Made by a program: the position numbers and the translations under genes. Positions 7,687 to 13,677 of a DNA stretch of 13,677 nucleotides are shown here, piece by piece. Source of the DNA: Parafilimonas sp. (GTDB taxonomy: Bacteria > Bacteroidota > Bacteroidia > Chitinophagales > Chitinophagaceae); NCBI GenBank assembly GCA_023251275.1, contig JAHEZC010000012.1, positions 1 through 13,677 on the forward strand. The letters are read 5' to 3'. Each line of letters opens with the position of its first letter. The first letter of the stretch is position 1. The notes under the pieces are model-generated. The model made no database searches. It was not told the DNA's origin and was given only the letters and a program-made list of their open reading frames with translations.

Positions 7687-8040
7687 ATGGAACAAAAATT
7701 ACTGGAGATGCTTTATGCAAATGCTGTGGCAATTGTGAAAGAAACTAATGAAAAAATTGTAAAATATCCCAGGAACGCGATTGAAGTATATTATGGTATC
7801 AGCCTTGAAAATTTACCCGAAAACGCCTTCGATCTGGAATCTCTGGATGAAAAAAAAGGCCATGAAAATACGAAGAAATTAAAGAAGCTCAGAGAGGAGA
7901 GCGTCCATAAAGCGTTATATGCATCAGAGGCAATGAAGCTGCAGGCCGCTGAAATTGGGAAAATAATACAGGAAAGCGCCGAAAAAATAAAAATGCTATA
8001 TAAAAATGCTCTTGATAGAGATACAACATTAACGGGTTGA
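7687..8040 (+). CDS. Hypothetical helical protein in the spike/cargo cluster
   Basis: I do not recognise a family for this 117-aa protein. It has no signal peptide, no membrane segment and no cysteine. Composition is rich in Lys, Glu, Ala and Leu, and two helical blocks are visible. The first is residues about 1-25 (LLEMLYANAVAIVKETNEKI). The second is about 55-110, a long amphipathic and probably coiled-coil stretch (KLKKLREESVHKALYASEAMKLQAAEIGKI). A less ordered segment, PENAFDLESLDEKKG, lies between them. It begins 32 nt after the PAAR gene, in the same orientation, and is followed by a 324-bp gap before the kinase-like gene. By position it could be a cargo adaptor or chaperone, a small effector, or an immunity-like partner. 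The sequence does not decide between these, although the lack of a signal peptide argues against a periplasmic immunity protein. Confidence 0.7.
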   Translation: MEQKLLEMLYANAVAIVKETNEKIVKYPRNAIEVYYGISLENLPENAFDLESLDEKKGHENTKKLKKLREESVHKALYASEAMKLQAAEIGKIIQESAEKIKMLYKNALDRDTTLTG

Positions 8041-8364
8041 TATAAATTTGAGATATTAATTGCCATGATATGACCATGTTATTTTTTAAATTACTCAAAA
8101 ACAAAATGCACAAAATATTGGATTAATTAAAATGCAGTAAAAGAAATTATCCATTGTTTTGACTATAGCTTTTTCATTGAAGAGAAATATCGGGTTGAAC
8201 GATGATAGTAAGAATACAAGCCTTATACCCGAAAAAATTGAAAGCATTTCCGGGTTAGCGAAAAACGATGATTGAGGAGGTTGCGCTGAAATGAAAAATA
8301 CTTTAACTTTAAATCCTGAAATCAGGTTTCTAAAAATAAATACTCACCATTTAAACTAAAAAAC
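8041..8364 (+). other. Intergenic stretch with decayed or micro-ORF traces
   Basis: This 324-bp gap has no full gene. One plus-strand frame is notable. After ATG CAG TAA at 8132-8140 it stays open for 44 codons (starting KKLSIVLTIAFSL, later SLIPEKIESISG) to a TGA at 8273-8275. It then runs through 5 codons to an ATG at 8291 and a 22-codon reading ending at TAA 8357-8359. The 22-codon reading has a strong purine box, GAGGAGG, at 8274-8280. These could be fragments of one small inactivated gene or two chance micro-ORFs. A promoter-like pair overlaps the 3' part. Confidence 0.35.
8281..8311 (+). promoter_or_regulatory. Candidate promoter for the kinase-like gene
   Basis: TTG at 8281-8283 and TAACTTTA at 8304-8311 have a 20-nt spacer, which fits the Bacteroidota TTG-N19-21-TAnnTTTG pattern with one mismatch. 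The ATG at 8365 follows 53 nt after the -7 box. If real, it would let the kinase-like gene be expressed separately from vgrG-PAAR. Confidence 0.35.
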
Positions 8365-9384
8365 ATGGGCACTATACCTCTTCTCGCTCCAAATTCCATT
8401 ATTGGCATTCATTATATTGGAGGCGCTCAATACCGTGCCGTTTACAGGGTAATTACCGCAGCCGGAGAAATGGTTATTAAAGCAGAAAAAACGGGTGAAA
8501 AAGATGCATCCGCATCCCTTAAATGGGGTAGTAAGCTGATGAAAAATGTGAGCAGCGCAGATGTGAATGTAAAAATATTAAGTCAAAATGAAATTGGTGA
8601 ATTTCATAGAGCTGCCACTGCGCTCTTGCCGAATGATCCTGATTTATTTGGCTTTTTCACTTCACAAATTGTTTGGGTAAAGATGCCACTGATACAGGAT
8701 CTGTCTGATTCTGATCTGTGGCAAAAAAATCTTGGCGACGTTGTAGCGCTTTATAATAAAATGAACAAGCCCAATTTCTGGGTTCAGTTGGGGCAGATAT
8801 TGGCAGTTGATATTTTCATTGGAAATATTGATCGTTTTGCTTTGGACGGAACTCCTATGAACGAAGGAAATATTTTTTTCAGAGATGCGGGAAACGGGGG
8901 TCATGATACGATAGGACTTGATTTTTTTTCTGTCAGGGATCTCGCCAACGGAGATTCAAATCTCGTCAAGTTTAAAACAACATCAGACGAGGGGACTTTT
9001 GATTATTTATATACCTTAACTCAGGATGGAAGAATGACCGGATATGCGACCAATGTAGTTCATGGTCTTAATGCGCACCTGAATAAAAGAAACAGAAAAA
9101 ACGCGGCAGGCAATGCTATACGGGCTGACTTGGCCCTGGATTGTGCTTTTTATACCGGTAAACTGAAAGAAGGAATCGTGCTCGGAGCTACAGCAATTCG
9201 ATCATATTTGCGTGGTAAAATAGCGACTTATGGTGCAATGCCTGCCCCTGCTCCTCCAGCCGCAGGGTGGAAGAGAGCAGTGCCTCAGCCCCCGCCTATT
9301 CCCAGTAACAATAAACCTGTCGCCAAACATAAGATTCCGCCGGGTATTATTAGCAGGATGCAGTTTTTAGGTTGGCTTAATTAA
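8365..9384 (+). CDS. Putative kinase-fold T6SS effector
   Basis: This 339-aa protein has no signal peptide or membrane helix. Its residue pattern suggests a protein/lipid-kinase-like fold of the actin-fragmin-kinase or PI3/4-kinase type. IGGAQYRAVYRV at 18-29 resembles a nucleotide-binding loop and strand. GEMVIKAEK at 34-42 offers K39 as the ATP-contacting lysine. WVQLGQILAVDIFIGNIDRF at 139-158 gives a catalytic D156 followed by R157. NEGN at 166-169 supplies the loop asparagine, and IGLDFFS at 183-189 offers D186 as the metal-binding aspartate. The tail (about 291-325) is Pro/Ala-rich (PAPAPPAAGWKRAVPQPPP). It sits between the vgrG-PAAR-117-aa cluster and tssH, the usual cargo position, so an injected effector is the likely role. 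Substrate (protein, lipid or small molecule; bacterial or eukaryotic) is unknown. HipA-like or unrelated folds remain possible. Kinase-like fold is inference from motifs; effector role is inference from position. Confidence 0.6.
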   Translation: MGTIPLLAPNSIIGIHYIGGAQYRAVYRVITAAGEMVIKAEKTGEKDASASLKWGSKLMKNVSSADVNVKILSQNEIGEFHRAATALLPNDPDLFGFFTSQIVWVKMPLIQDLSDSDLWQKNLGDVVALYNKMNKPNFWVQLGQILAVDIFIGNIDRFALDGTPMNEGNIFFRDAGNGGHDTIGLDFFSVRDLANGDSNLVKFKTTSDEGTFDYLYTLTQDGRMTGYATNVVHGLNAHLNKRNRKNAAGNAIRADLALDCAFYTGKLKEGIVLGATAIRSYLRGKIATYGAMPAPAPPAAGWKRAVPQPPPIPSNNKPVAKHKIPPGIISRMQFLGWLN

Positions 9385-9409
9385 AATAGCCGAAATATTT
9401 CTTAATTAA
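9377..9409 (+). terminator. AT-rich hairpin at the end of the kinase-like gene
   Basis: TTAATTAA at 9377-9384, which includes the stop codon, can pair with TTAATTAA at 9402-9409. The stem extends inward through AATA/TATT around a central GCCGAAA loop with a 2-nt bulge. It is AT-only in the stem and lacks a T-tract, so it is a weak terminator candidate. It may only reflect the palindromic TTAATTAA word. Confidence 0.3.
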
Positions 9410-9621
9410 AGACTTCGTGATTTAGCTCGCATAGCCTCTTATTAGCGGGTATTGCGAAGAGGAAGTTGCCTTCGAAGACTCGTGAAAAAAATGCAAAAGA
9501 TTTTTTTGCTTTGAGTACCTTATTTTTTTGAAAACTTGAACATTGTGTTCCCTGTTATTCTGCCTGTACGGAAGAATATTTCGAAAACAAAAAAATAAAT
9601 TTTTTCTTATCAATATATTTT

Positions 9622-9629
9622 TAACTTTA
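9622..9629 (+). promoter_or_regulatory. Candidate -7 box for tssH
   Basis: TAACTTTA matches TAnnTTTG except for the last base and is identical to the box upstream of the kinase-like gene. It lies 40 nt before the tssH ATG. No TTG is found at the expected distance upstream. The 285-bp gap before tssH otherwise shows only small inverted repeats near 9435-9477. Confidence 0.22.
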
Positions 9630-9669
9630 GCCGCATTAATTTAATAGCTGGTTAGTGCACCACTGAATT

Positions 9670-12144
9670 ATGGCTACATTAACTTCATATTCATTTTCTC
9701 CACTGGCACAACAGGCGATGCATGTTGCTTCCCAGGTTGCGAAGGAAAATATGCACGCAACTTACGGAGCTGGCCACCTGCTAAAATCCTTGCTGCATAA
9801 AGATTTGCCGTTACTGAAATTTCTTGAAAGCAAAGGAGTGGATGTCTATTATCTTGAAGAGTGGGCAGAGATACGTATAGAGCAATACCCAAGAACAAGT
9901 AAACCATCAGAGAAACCTGAAGCGGATGAAGGTTGTGAAACAGTATTCAACGAAGCAGAAAACTTCCAGACAAAATTGCAATATCATTCCATAGAACCCG
10001 AGTGTTTGCTTATTGCCCTTTCTACCCCGGGAGTTGCATTTTCTTATGAACAATTAAAAACATATCCCCTTTCTTCCGCACAGGTGCTGCAATGGTACGA
10101 GACCTCAAAATCAGGAAACGGTAAACCGGCTTCCGCTGCTTCCATGGGGGATTATTATGCTTCACCGGCATCGGGCTCAACAGAATCGTTGAGTAAATAT
10201 TGTATTAATAAACTAGCAGAGGCGGCGGCGGGTAATCTTCGTCCTGTAATAGGAAGAGACAAAGAAATAAGGCAGATGTGTGAGATCATCAGCCGGAAAA
10301 GTAAATCAAACGTCATCATCACCGGCGACCCTGGCGTAGGAAAGACAGCATTGTTAAATGGTTTTGCACTTGACGTAGTAAATGGTCATGTGCCAAAGCA
10401 CCTGCAGAATGTTGCGGTATATGAATTAGACAATGGAGCATTGCTCGCCGGGGCATCCTATAAGGGTGAAATTGAAGACAGGCTAAGAAAGATCATCAGG
10501 GAACTTTCCAATCTTGAAAAGCCCATTCTTTTTATTGATGAGATACACACGCTTATAGATCGCAGCAATCCAAACAGCGGTGCCACAAGTATTCTGAAAG
10601 CGGAACTGGCAAAAGGAATTCTTACCGTTGTGGGTACTACCACGATTGATGAATACAGGAAAAGCATTGAAAAAGATGAAACATTCAGCCGCAGGTTTGA
10701 AGTAATAAAATTGCAGGAGCCTGACACCACCATTGCAGAGAAAATGGTGCGTAACCAGGCAGAGTTTTATCAGCAGCATCACCAGCTTACAATTAATGAT
10801 GAAGTTTTTCCTGAAACAATACGATTGGCAAAGCGATTTATAAAAGACAGGAAATTACCTGATTCTGCAATTGATCTTTTAGACAGAACACTGGCAGTAT
10901 GCCGTATTATGGCTGACACAGCAGCGCTAGATGTGCAAAACCTCAGTGTTAAACTGAGCACACTGGAAATTGAAGCTACAGAAGAACAATTGCGTTGGCT
11001 ATATCACGAAACGCAAACGGGTCTAAGTCCGGTGTTACTTGCAAGATATAACGAGGAAATTGAGTTTAATAAGATTTTGGACCTGGCTGAAATGAAAAAA
11101 TACCTGAGCGACATGTTCGCCAGCCTCTCTTCCGTTGCTGCTGGCGAAAAAAAATATATTGATCCTACAGACCTTAGCGCTGTAGTCGCAAATATTACCG
11201 GCATTCCCTTGGGAAAAATCCAGACCAAGGAGCAGCAGCGCCTGGTAAACATGGAAAATCATTTGCGCCAGCGTGTAATTGGGCAGGACCATGCTTTGAA
11301 AACTGTGGCAGATGCCATTCTCGAATCACGTTCCGGCTTAAATAAATCAGGACAGCCTATTGCCTCATTTTTCTTTTTGGGACCAACCGGTACCGGTAAA
11401 ACAGAACTGGCAAAATCTCTTGCAGAATTTCTTTTCCAGGATGAAAATTCCATCATTCGTTTCGATATGTCTGAATTCAAGGAAGAACATTCTGCGGCAT
11501 TATTATATGGTGCACCTCCCGGCTATGTAGGTTATGAAGAAGGCGGCATGCTGGTGAATAAAATACGCCAGCAACCTTATGCCATCGTGCTTTTTGATGA
11601 GATTGAGAAAGCCCACCCGTCTGTATTCGATATTTTCTTACAGATACTTGATGAAGGGAAAATGCATGACAGACTGGGTAAGGAAGGGGATTTCTCCAAT
11701 GCTGTTATTCTCTTCACTTCTAATATTGGAGCAGAACATATCATAGAGAGCTTCAATACTGGTGTTATTCCGAAATCAGAAGACCTGATGAATATCATGT
11801 CAAGATATTTCAGACCCGAATTTTTAGCGCGTGTAACTGAAATTGTTCCTTTCGCTCCTGTAAGCAAAGAAAATGTAGTGAACATATTCAACATTCACCT
11901 CAAGCCGCTGGTTAAGCAATTAGAACAACAGGGAATCACATTTACTGTATCAACTGAAGCGGCAGAACATCTTGCAAATCTTGGCTTCACACCAAAATAC
12001 GGGGTGCGGCCATTGAAAGGCGTTATCCGCACTGCATTGAGAAAGCCCCTTAGCAGGATGATTGTGAACAGTGAACTTAAAAAAGGAAATTTGATAGAAG
12101 CGCAATTAAATGAAAATAATGAATTAACTTGGATTATTAAATAA
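9670..12144 (+). CDS. tssH: T6SS AAA+ ATPase ClpV (TssH)
   Basis: This 824-aa protein is the ClpB/HSP100-type ATPase that extracts and unfolds subunits of the contracted TssB/TssC sheath so they can be reused. The N-domain (residues about 1-150) has the double Clp-N character: LAQQAMHVASQVAKENMHATYGAGHLL, then a second repeat around 95-150. AAA-1 has Walker A GDPGVGKT at 219-226, Walker B ILFIDE at 286-291 and an FSRRFE arginine-finger segment. AAA-2 has Walker A GPTGTGKT at 571-578 and Walker B IVLFDE at 639-644. The C-terminus has the Clp sensor-2 motif YGVRPLKGVIR. The protein is somewhat shorter than proteobacterial ClpV (about 870-890 aa), mostly in the middle region between the AAA domains. 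A housekeeping ClpB or ClpC is possible by sequence alone, but the position beside tssB and tssC makes TssH the clear choice. Confidence 0.93.
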   Translation: MATLTSYSFSPLAQQAMHVASQVAKENMHATYGAGHLLKSLLHKDLPLLKFLESKGVDVYYLEEWAEIRIEQYPRTSKPSEKPEADEGCETVFNEAENFQTKLQYHSIEPECLLIALSTPGVAFSYEQLKTYPLSSAQVLQWYETSKSGNGKPASAASMGDYYASPASGSTESLSKYCINKLAEAAAGNLRPVIGRDKEIRQMCEIISRKSKSNVIITGDPGVGKTALLNGFALDVVNGHVPKHLQNVAVYELDNGALLAGASYKGEIEDRLRKIIRELSNLEKPILFIDEIHTLIDRSNPNSGATSILKAELAKGILTVVGTTTIDEYRKSIEKDETFSRRFEVIKLQEPDTTIAEKMVRNQAEFYQQHHQLTINDEVFPETIRLAKRFIKDRKLPDSAIDLLDRTLAVCRIMADTAALDVQNLSVKLSTLEIEATEEQLRWLYHETQTGLSPVLLARYNEEIEFNKILDLAEMKKYLSDMFASLSSVAAGEKKYIDPTDLSAVVANITGIPLGKIQTKEQQRLVNMENHLRQRVIGQDHALKTVADAILESRSGLNKSGQPIASFFFLGPTGTGKTELAKSLAEFLFQDENSIIRFDMSEFKEEHSAALLYGAPPGYVGYEEGGMLVNKIRQQPYAIVLFDEIEKAHPSVFDIFLQILDEGKMHDRLGKEGDFSNAVILFTSNIGAEHIIESFNTGVIPKSEDLMNIMSRYFRPEFLARVTEIVPFAPVSKENVVNIFNIHLKPLVKQLEQQGITFTVSTEAAEHLANLGFTPKYGVRPLKGVIRTALRKPLSRMIVNSELKKGNLIEAQLNENNELTWIIK

Positions 12145-12211
12145 AACAGAAGCATATGCTGTATGGATATATTTGATGTGCTTTTGAAAAATGTTTAAAA
12201 TTATTTTACGA

Positions 12212-12242
12212 TTTTGGCATAAATAAACGGATAGACTATTTG
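12212..12242 (+). promoter_or_regulatory. Candidate promoter for tssB
   Basis: TTTTG at 12212-12216 and ACTATTTG at 12235-12242 are 18 nt apart, resembling the Bacteroidota promoter with mismatches at the first two -7 positions. The 120-bp gap between tssH and tssB makes a separate start plausible. tssB begins 22 nt after the box. Confidence 0.28.
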
Positions 12243-12264
12243 TAACAATTAAAAAAATAAAACA

Positions 12265-12714
12265 ATGGCAGATACTTACGGCATTGGTGGCACCGAAGTA
12301 AAGACCGATGCGAGCGAAGCGATATTGGAAATTCCCCAAAACAGGACCCTTATGGCGGAAAAACTTACAAAAGACCCACCTGTAAAACCGGAGATAGCAC
12401 ACGGTTTACAAACTATTGAACAGGTGTTTGAGCATTACAGACCGGAGATCGGGATGGACTTTCAGGATGCCGACGGTGCTACAAAAAAAGAAACACTGAG
12501 TTTTAAAAATCTTGGCGATTTTGGGGTAAAGGGGATTACAGAACAAAGTGAATTTTTGAAAGATCTTACCACTCAGAAAGAAGAATATATGAGGATTATC
12601 AAACAATTGAAATCGAATAAAATTCTTAAAACTGCCATGGCTGATCCGGATGCAAAACAGGCGCTGCTTGACGCTATACAGGGAATGGTTAGCGAATTAA
12701 GAAAAAATAAATAA
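12265..12714 (+). CDS. tssB: T6SS contractile sheath small subunit TssB
   Basis: This 149-aa protein is the Bacteroidota TssB (VipA-like), which pairs with TssC to build the contractile sheath. It has a polar N-terminus (MADTYGIGGTEVK), then a core containing HYRPEIGMDFQDADGATKKETLSFKNLGDFGVKGI at about residues 53-87. This corresponds to the segment with the family pattern of conserved strand, FxxLxDF and downstream helix. The C-terminal half is helical (FLKDLTTQKEEYMRIIKQLKSNKILKTAM) and ends in LLDAIQGMVSELRKNK. The length is usual. It lies 120 bp after tssH and 11 bp before the second tssD, and tssC starts about 515 bp further on. Tight spacing with the next gene points to one transcript for tssB-tssD2-tssC. 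Confidence 0.93.
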   Translation: MADTYGIGGTEVKTDASEAILEIPQNRTLMAEKLTKDPPVKPEIAHGLQTIEQVFEHYRPEIGMDFQDADGATKKETLSFKNLGDFGVKGITEQSEFLKDLTTQKEEYMRIIKQLKSNKILKTAMADPDAKQALLDAIQGMVSELRKNK

Positions 12715-12725
12715 ATCTCTGATCC

Positions 12726-13181
12726 ATGTCTTTCCTTGCCAAAATGAGTTTGGGCAGTAATACTTATACTGTTTTGAATTTGGATTATGAGATATACCAG
12801 CCAATAGACAATCGAAACCAGCCAAGCGCAGCACCTAAAGGAGGTACTCTAAATGTAGTAGTTGAGTCAAGCAATCAAAATGAACTGCTGGAATGGATGA
12901 TATCGCATACCATGCAAAAAAGCGGAAGCATCATTTTCACAAAGCGCGACACAAATGCATCAATGAAAACAATAACTTTTAAGGATGCATTTTGCATAAA
13001 GTACAGGGAGGTTTATAATGCTGATGGCCAGTCACCTATGCAAATTTTTCTTACAATATCTGCGAGAGAGCTTGACATAAATTCGTATAAACTTACTAAT
13101 AAATGGCCAGGAGCGGAGAACCAGGGGCAAGCAGATAATTCCCAGGATGAACAGATTACAAGTTTTTACCCGTCAGATTAA
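12726..13181 (+). CDS. tssD: Second TssD (Hcp) with C-terminal tail, between tssB and tssC
   Basis: This 151-aa protein is a second Hcp-type tube protein. Residues 1-127 align with copy 1 without gaps and are about 43% identical by hand count. Shared landmarks include GGTLNVVVESS at 39-49, LEWM at 55-58, KRDTNAS at 73-79 and ISAREL at 111-116. It differs in having a hydrophilic tail of about 23 residues (129-151, starting GAENQGQADNSQDEQ) that copy 1 lacks. The gene is placed between tssB (11 bp upstream) and tssC (48 bp downstream), where the two sheath genes would normally be adjacent. Both facts suggest a specialised tube subunit, for example a carrier or cap variant, rather than a simple duplicate. 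It could also be the main tube protein, with copy 1 serving the vgrG cluster. A tail that extends the ring surface or lumen could affect stacking or cargo, but this is inference. Confidence 0.92.
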   Translation: MSFLAKMSLGSNTYTVLNLDYEIYQPIDNRNQPSAAPKGGTLNVVVESSNQNELLEWMISHTMQKSGSIIFTKRDTNASMKTITFKDAFCIKYREVYNADGQSPMQIFLTISARELDINSYKLTNKWPGAENQGQADNSQDEQITSFYPSD

Positions 13182-13229
13182 GACAAGCCTTAAAAAATTG
13201 ATTGAATATTAAACTTTAAAATTTACCTT

Positions 13230-13677
13230 ATGAACGAACAAATGGAAAAAGGCGCGACCCAGGAAGTGCAACAGCCTTTGGAAAGACAAAGACTGGAAAT
13301 AAAAAACCCACTGGAACTTTTGAAATCGAGCGCTGAAAAACTTGCAAAATTCGGTGGATTCGACCTGATCGAATCCACAATGGAAGGTACCCAAAACCTT
13401 AATCCTGAAAGGAAGGCAAGGAGAAATATTTTTCTGACTGAATCACAGAAAAAAACCGAGCGTGAAAATCTTGAAAAAGTACTAAACCTTTGGGCCGAAG
13501 TCTTGGAATCTTCGAATGAAATTTCTGAGATGGTTAACCTCTGTGATACAAAGGCACAACAATGCCAAAAAGTACTGGAGACGAACCTGGCAAAATCAAT
13601 TGAGGAATCAAGGGATCTGGAACGTTCTTATAGAAACGTGGCACTTTTCTTCAAAAATACAGAGTCCACCAAGCTGA
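13230..13677 (+). CDS. tssC: T6SS sheath large subunit TssC, 5' part
   Basis: The first 149 codons of a gene that runs past the window end are present, open throughout. The product is the N-terminal part of the Bacteroidota TssC (VipB-like), the large sheath subunit and the one recognised by ClpV. After a short polar start (MNEQMEKGATQEVQQPLERQ), residues about 25-55 carry NPLELLKSSAEKLAKFGGFD. NPERKARRNIFLTE at about 60-73 is the recognisable family segment. It is followed by helices containing KVLNLWAEVLESSNEISEMVNLCD and ending near RNVALFFKNTESTKL. The ATG at 13230 is favoured because it is the first in frame after the previous stop and gives the usual N-terminal extension. It follows the second tssD by 48 bp and probably shares its transcript with tssB. 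The sheath core domains lie beyond the edge. Confidence 0.88.
   Translation, partial: MNEQMEKGATQEVQQPLERQRLEIKNPLELLKSSAEKLAKFGGFDLIESTMEGTQNLNPERKARRNIFLTESQKKTERENLEKVLNLWAEVLESSNEISEMVNLCDTKAQQCQKVLETNLAKSIEESRDLERSYRNVALFFKNTESTKL

Noticed and set aside
8365..9384. Calling the 339-aa protein a HipA toxin of a toxin-antitoxin pair
   Set aside because: HipA proteins are usually longer and sit beside a HipB-type DNA-binding protein. The upstream 117-aa protein has no helix-turn-helix, and the T6SS cargo position explains the context better.
9435..9509. Small inverted repeats (CCTCTT/AAGAGG, CTTCGAAG, GCAAAA/TTTTGC) in the gap before tssH
   Set aside because: Stems are 6 bp or less, with long loops or low GC. 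They are within what this composition gives by chance.
9422..9613. 63-aa minus-strand reading frame in the gap before tssH
   Set aside because: It has no recognisable domain, composition is like translated AT-rich noncoding DNA, and it points against all neighbours. An immunity gene here was considered, but nothing supports it.
10458..10782. Two overlapping minus-strand frames inside tssH
   Set aside because: They are antisense shadows of the AAA-1 domain.
12124..12402. 92-aa minus-strand frame across the tssH-tssB gap
   Set aside because: It overlaps the start of tssB on the other strand and contains no family signal.
1..13677. tRNA, rRNA, CRISPR array, insertion sequence or attachment site
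   Set aside because: I looked for spaced direct repeats, terminal inverted repeats, transposase motifs and cloverleaf patterns and saw none.

Overview
The window carries a large part of a type VI secretion system (T6SS) locus from a member of the Bacteroidota. Several things point to that phylum and to the T6SS subtype iii it uses. The tube protein, sheath and PAAR sequences have the Bacteroidota form. The membrane genes tssN, tssO and tssP are present where other T6SSs carry tssJ, tssL and tssM. The DNA is AT-rich, most starts lack a Shine-Dalgarno sequence, and promoter-like boxes resemble the TTG / TAnnTTTG pattern. The genus cannot be told from this sequence.

Layout. On the minus strand (4636 down to 11) a compact operon reads tssG, tssN, tssK, tssO, tssP, with 3-37 bp between genes. 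It encodes baseplate parts (TssG, TssK) and the membrane-spanning complex (TssN, TssO, TssP). A 353-bp AT-rich divergent region (4637-4989) separates it from the plus-strand genes. It holds a perfect 17-bp tandem duplication, a short palindrome and promoter-like boxes.

The plus strand begins with a tube protein (tssD/hcp copy 1), a strong hairpin, the spike vgrG (tssI) and a stand-alone PAAR tip. These are followed by a 117-aa helical protein of unknown function, a 324-bp stretch with decayed or micro-ORF traces, and a 339-aa protein with a kinase-like residue pattern. Then come the AAA+ sheath-recycling ATPase clpV (tssH), the small sheath gene tssB, a second diverged tube gene (tssD copy 2) with a C-terminal tail, and the 5' end of the large sheath gene tssC, cut by the window edge. 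tssE, tssF, tssQ and tssR are not in the window.

How it works together. TssN/O/P anchor the machine and TssG/K form part of the baseplate. TssD subunits stack into the tube inside the TssB/TssC sheath, VgrG and PAAR form the puncturing tip, and TssH disassembles the contracted sheath. The most interesting part is the cargo position between PAAR and tssH. The 339-aa protein there has a putative Gly-rich loop, a beta-3-like lysine, an N-I-D-R-F...N-x-x-N segment and an L-D-F segment. This is the pattern of actin-fragmin-kinase / PI3-4-kinase-like folds, and it suggests a kinase-type effector with no obvious immunity gene beside it. The second TssD placed between tssB and tssC is the other unusual feature.
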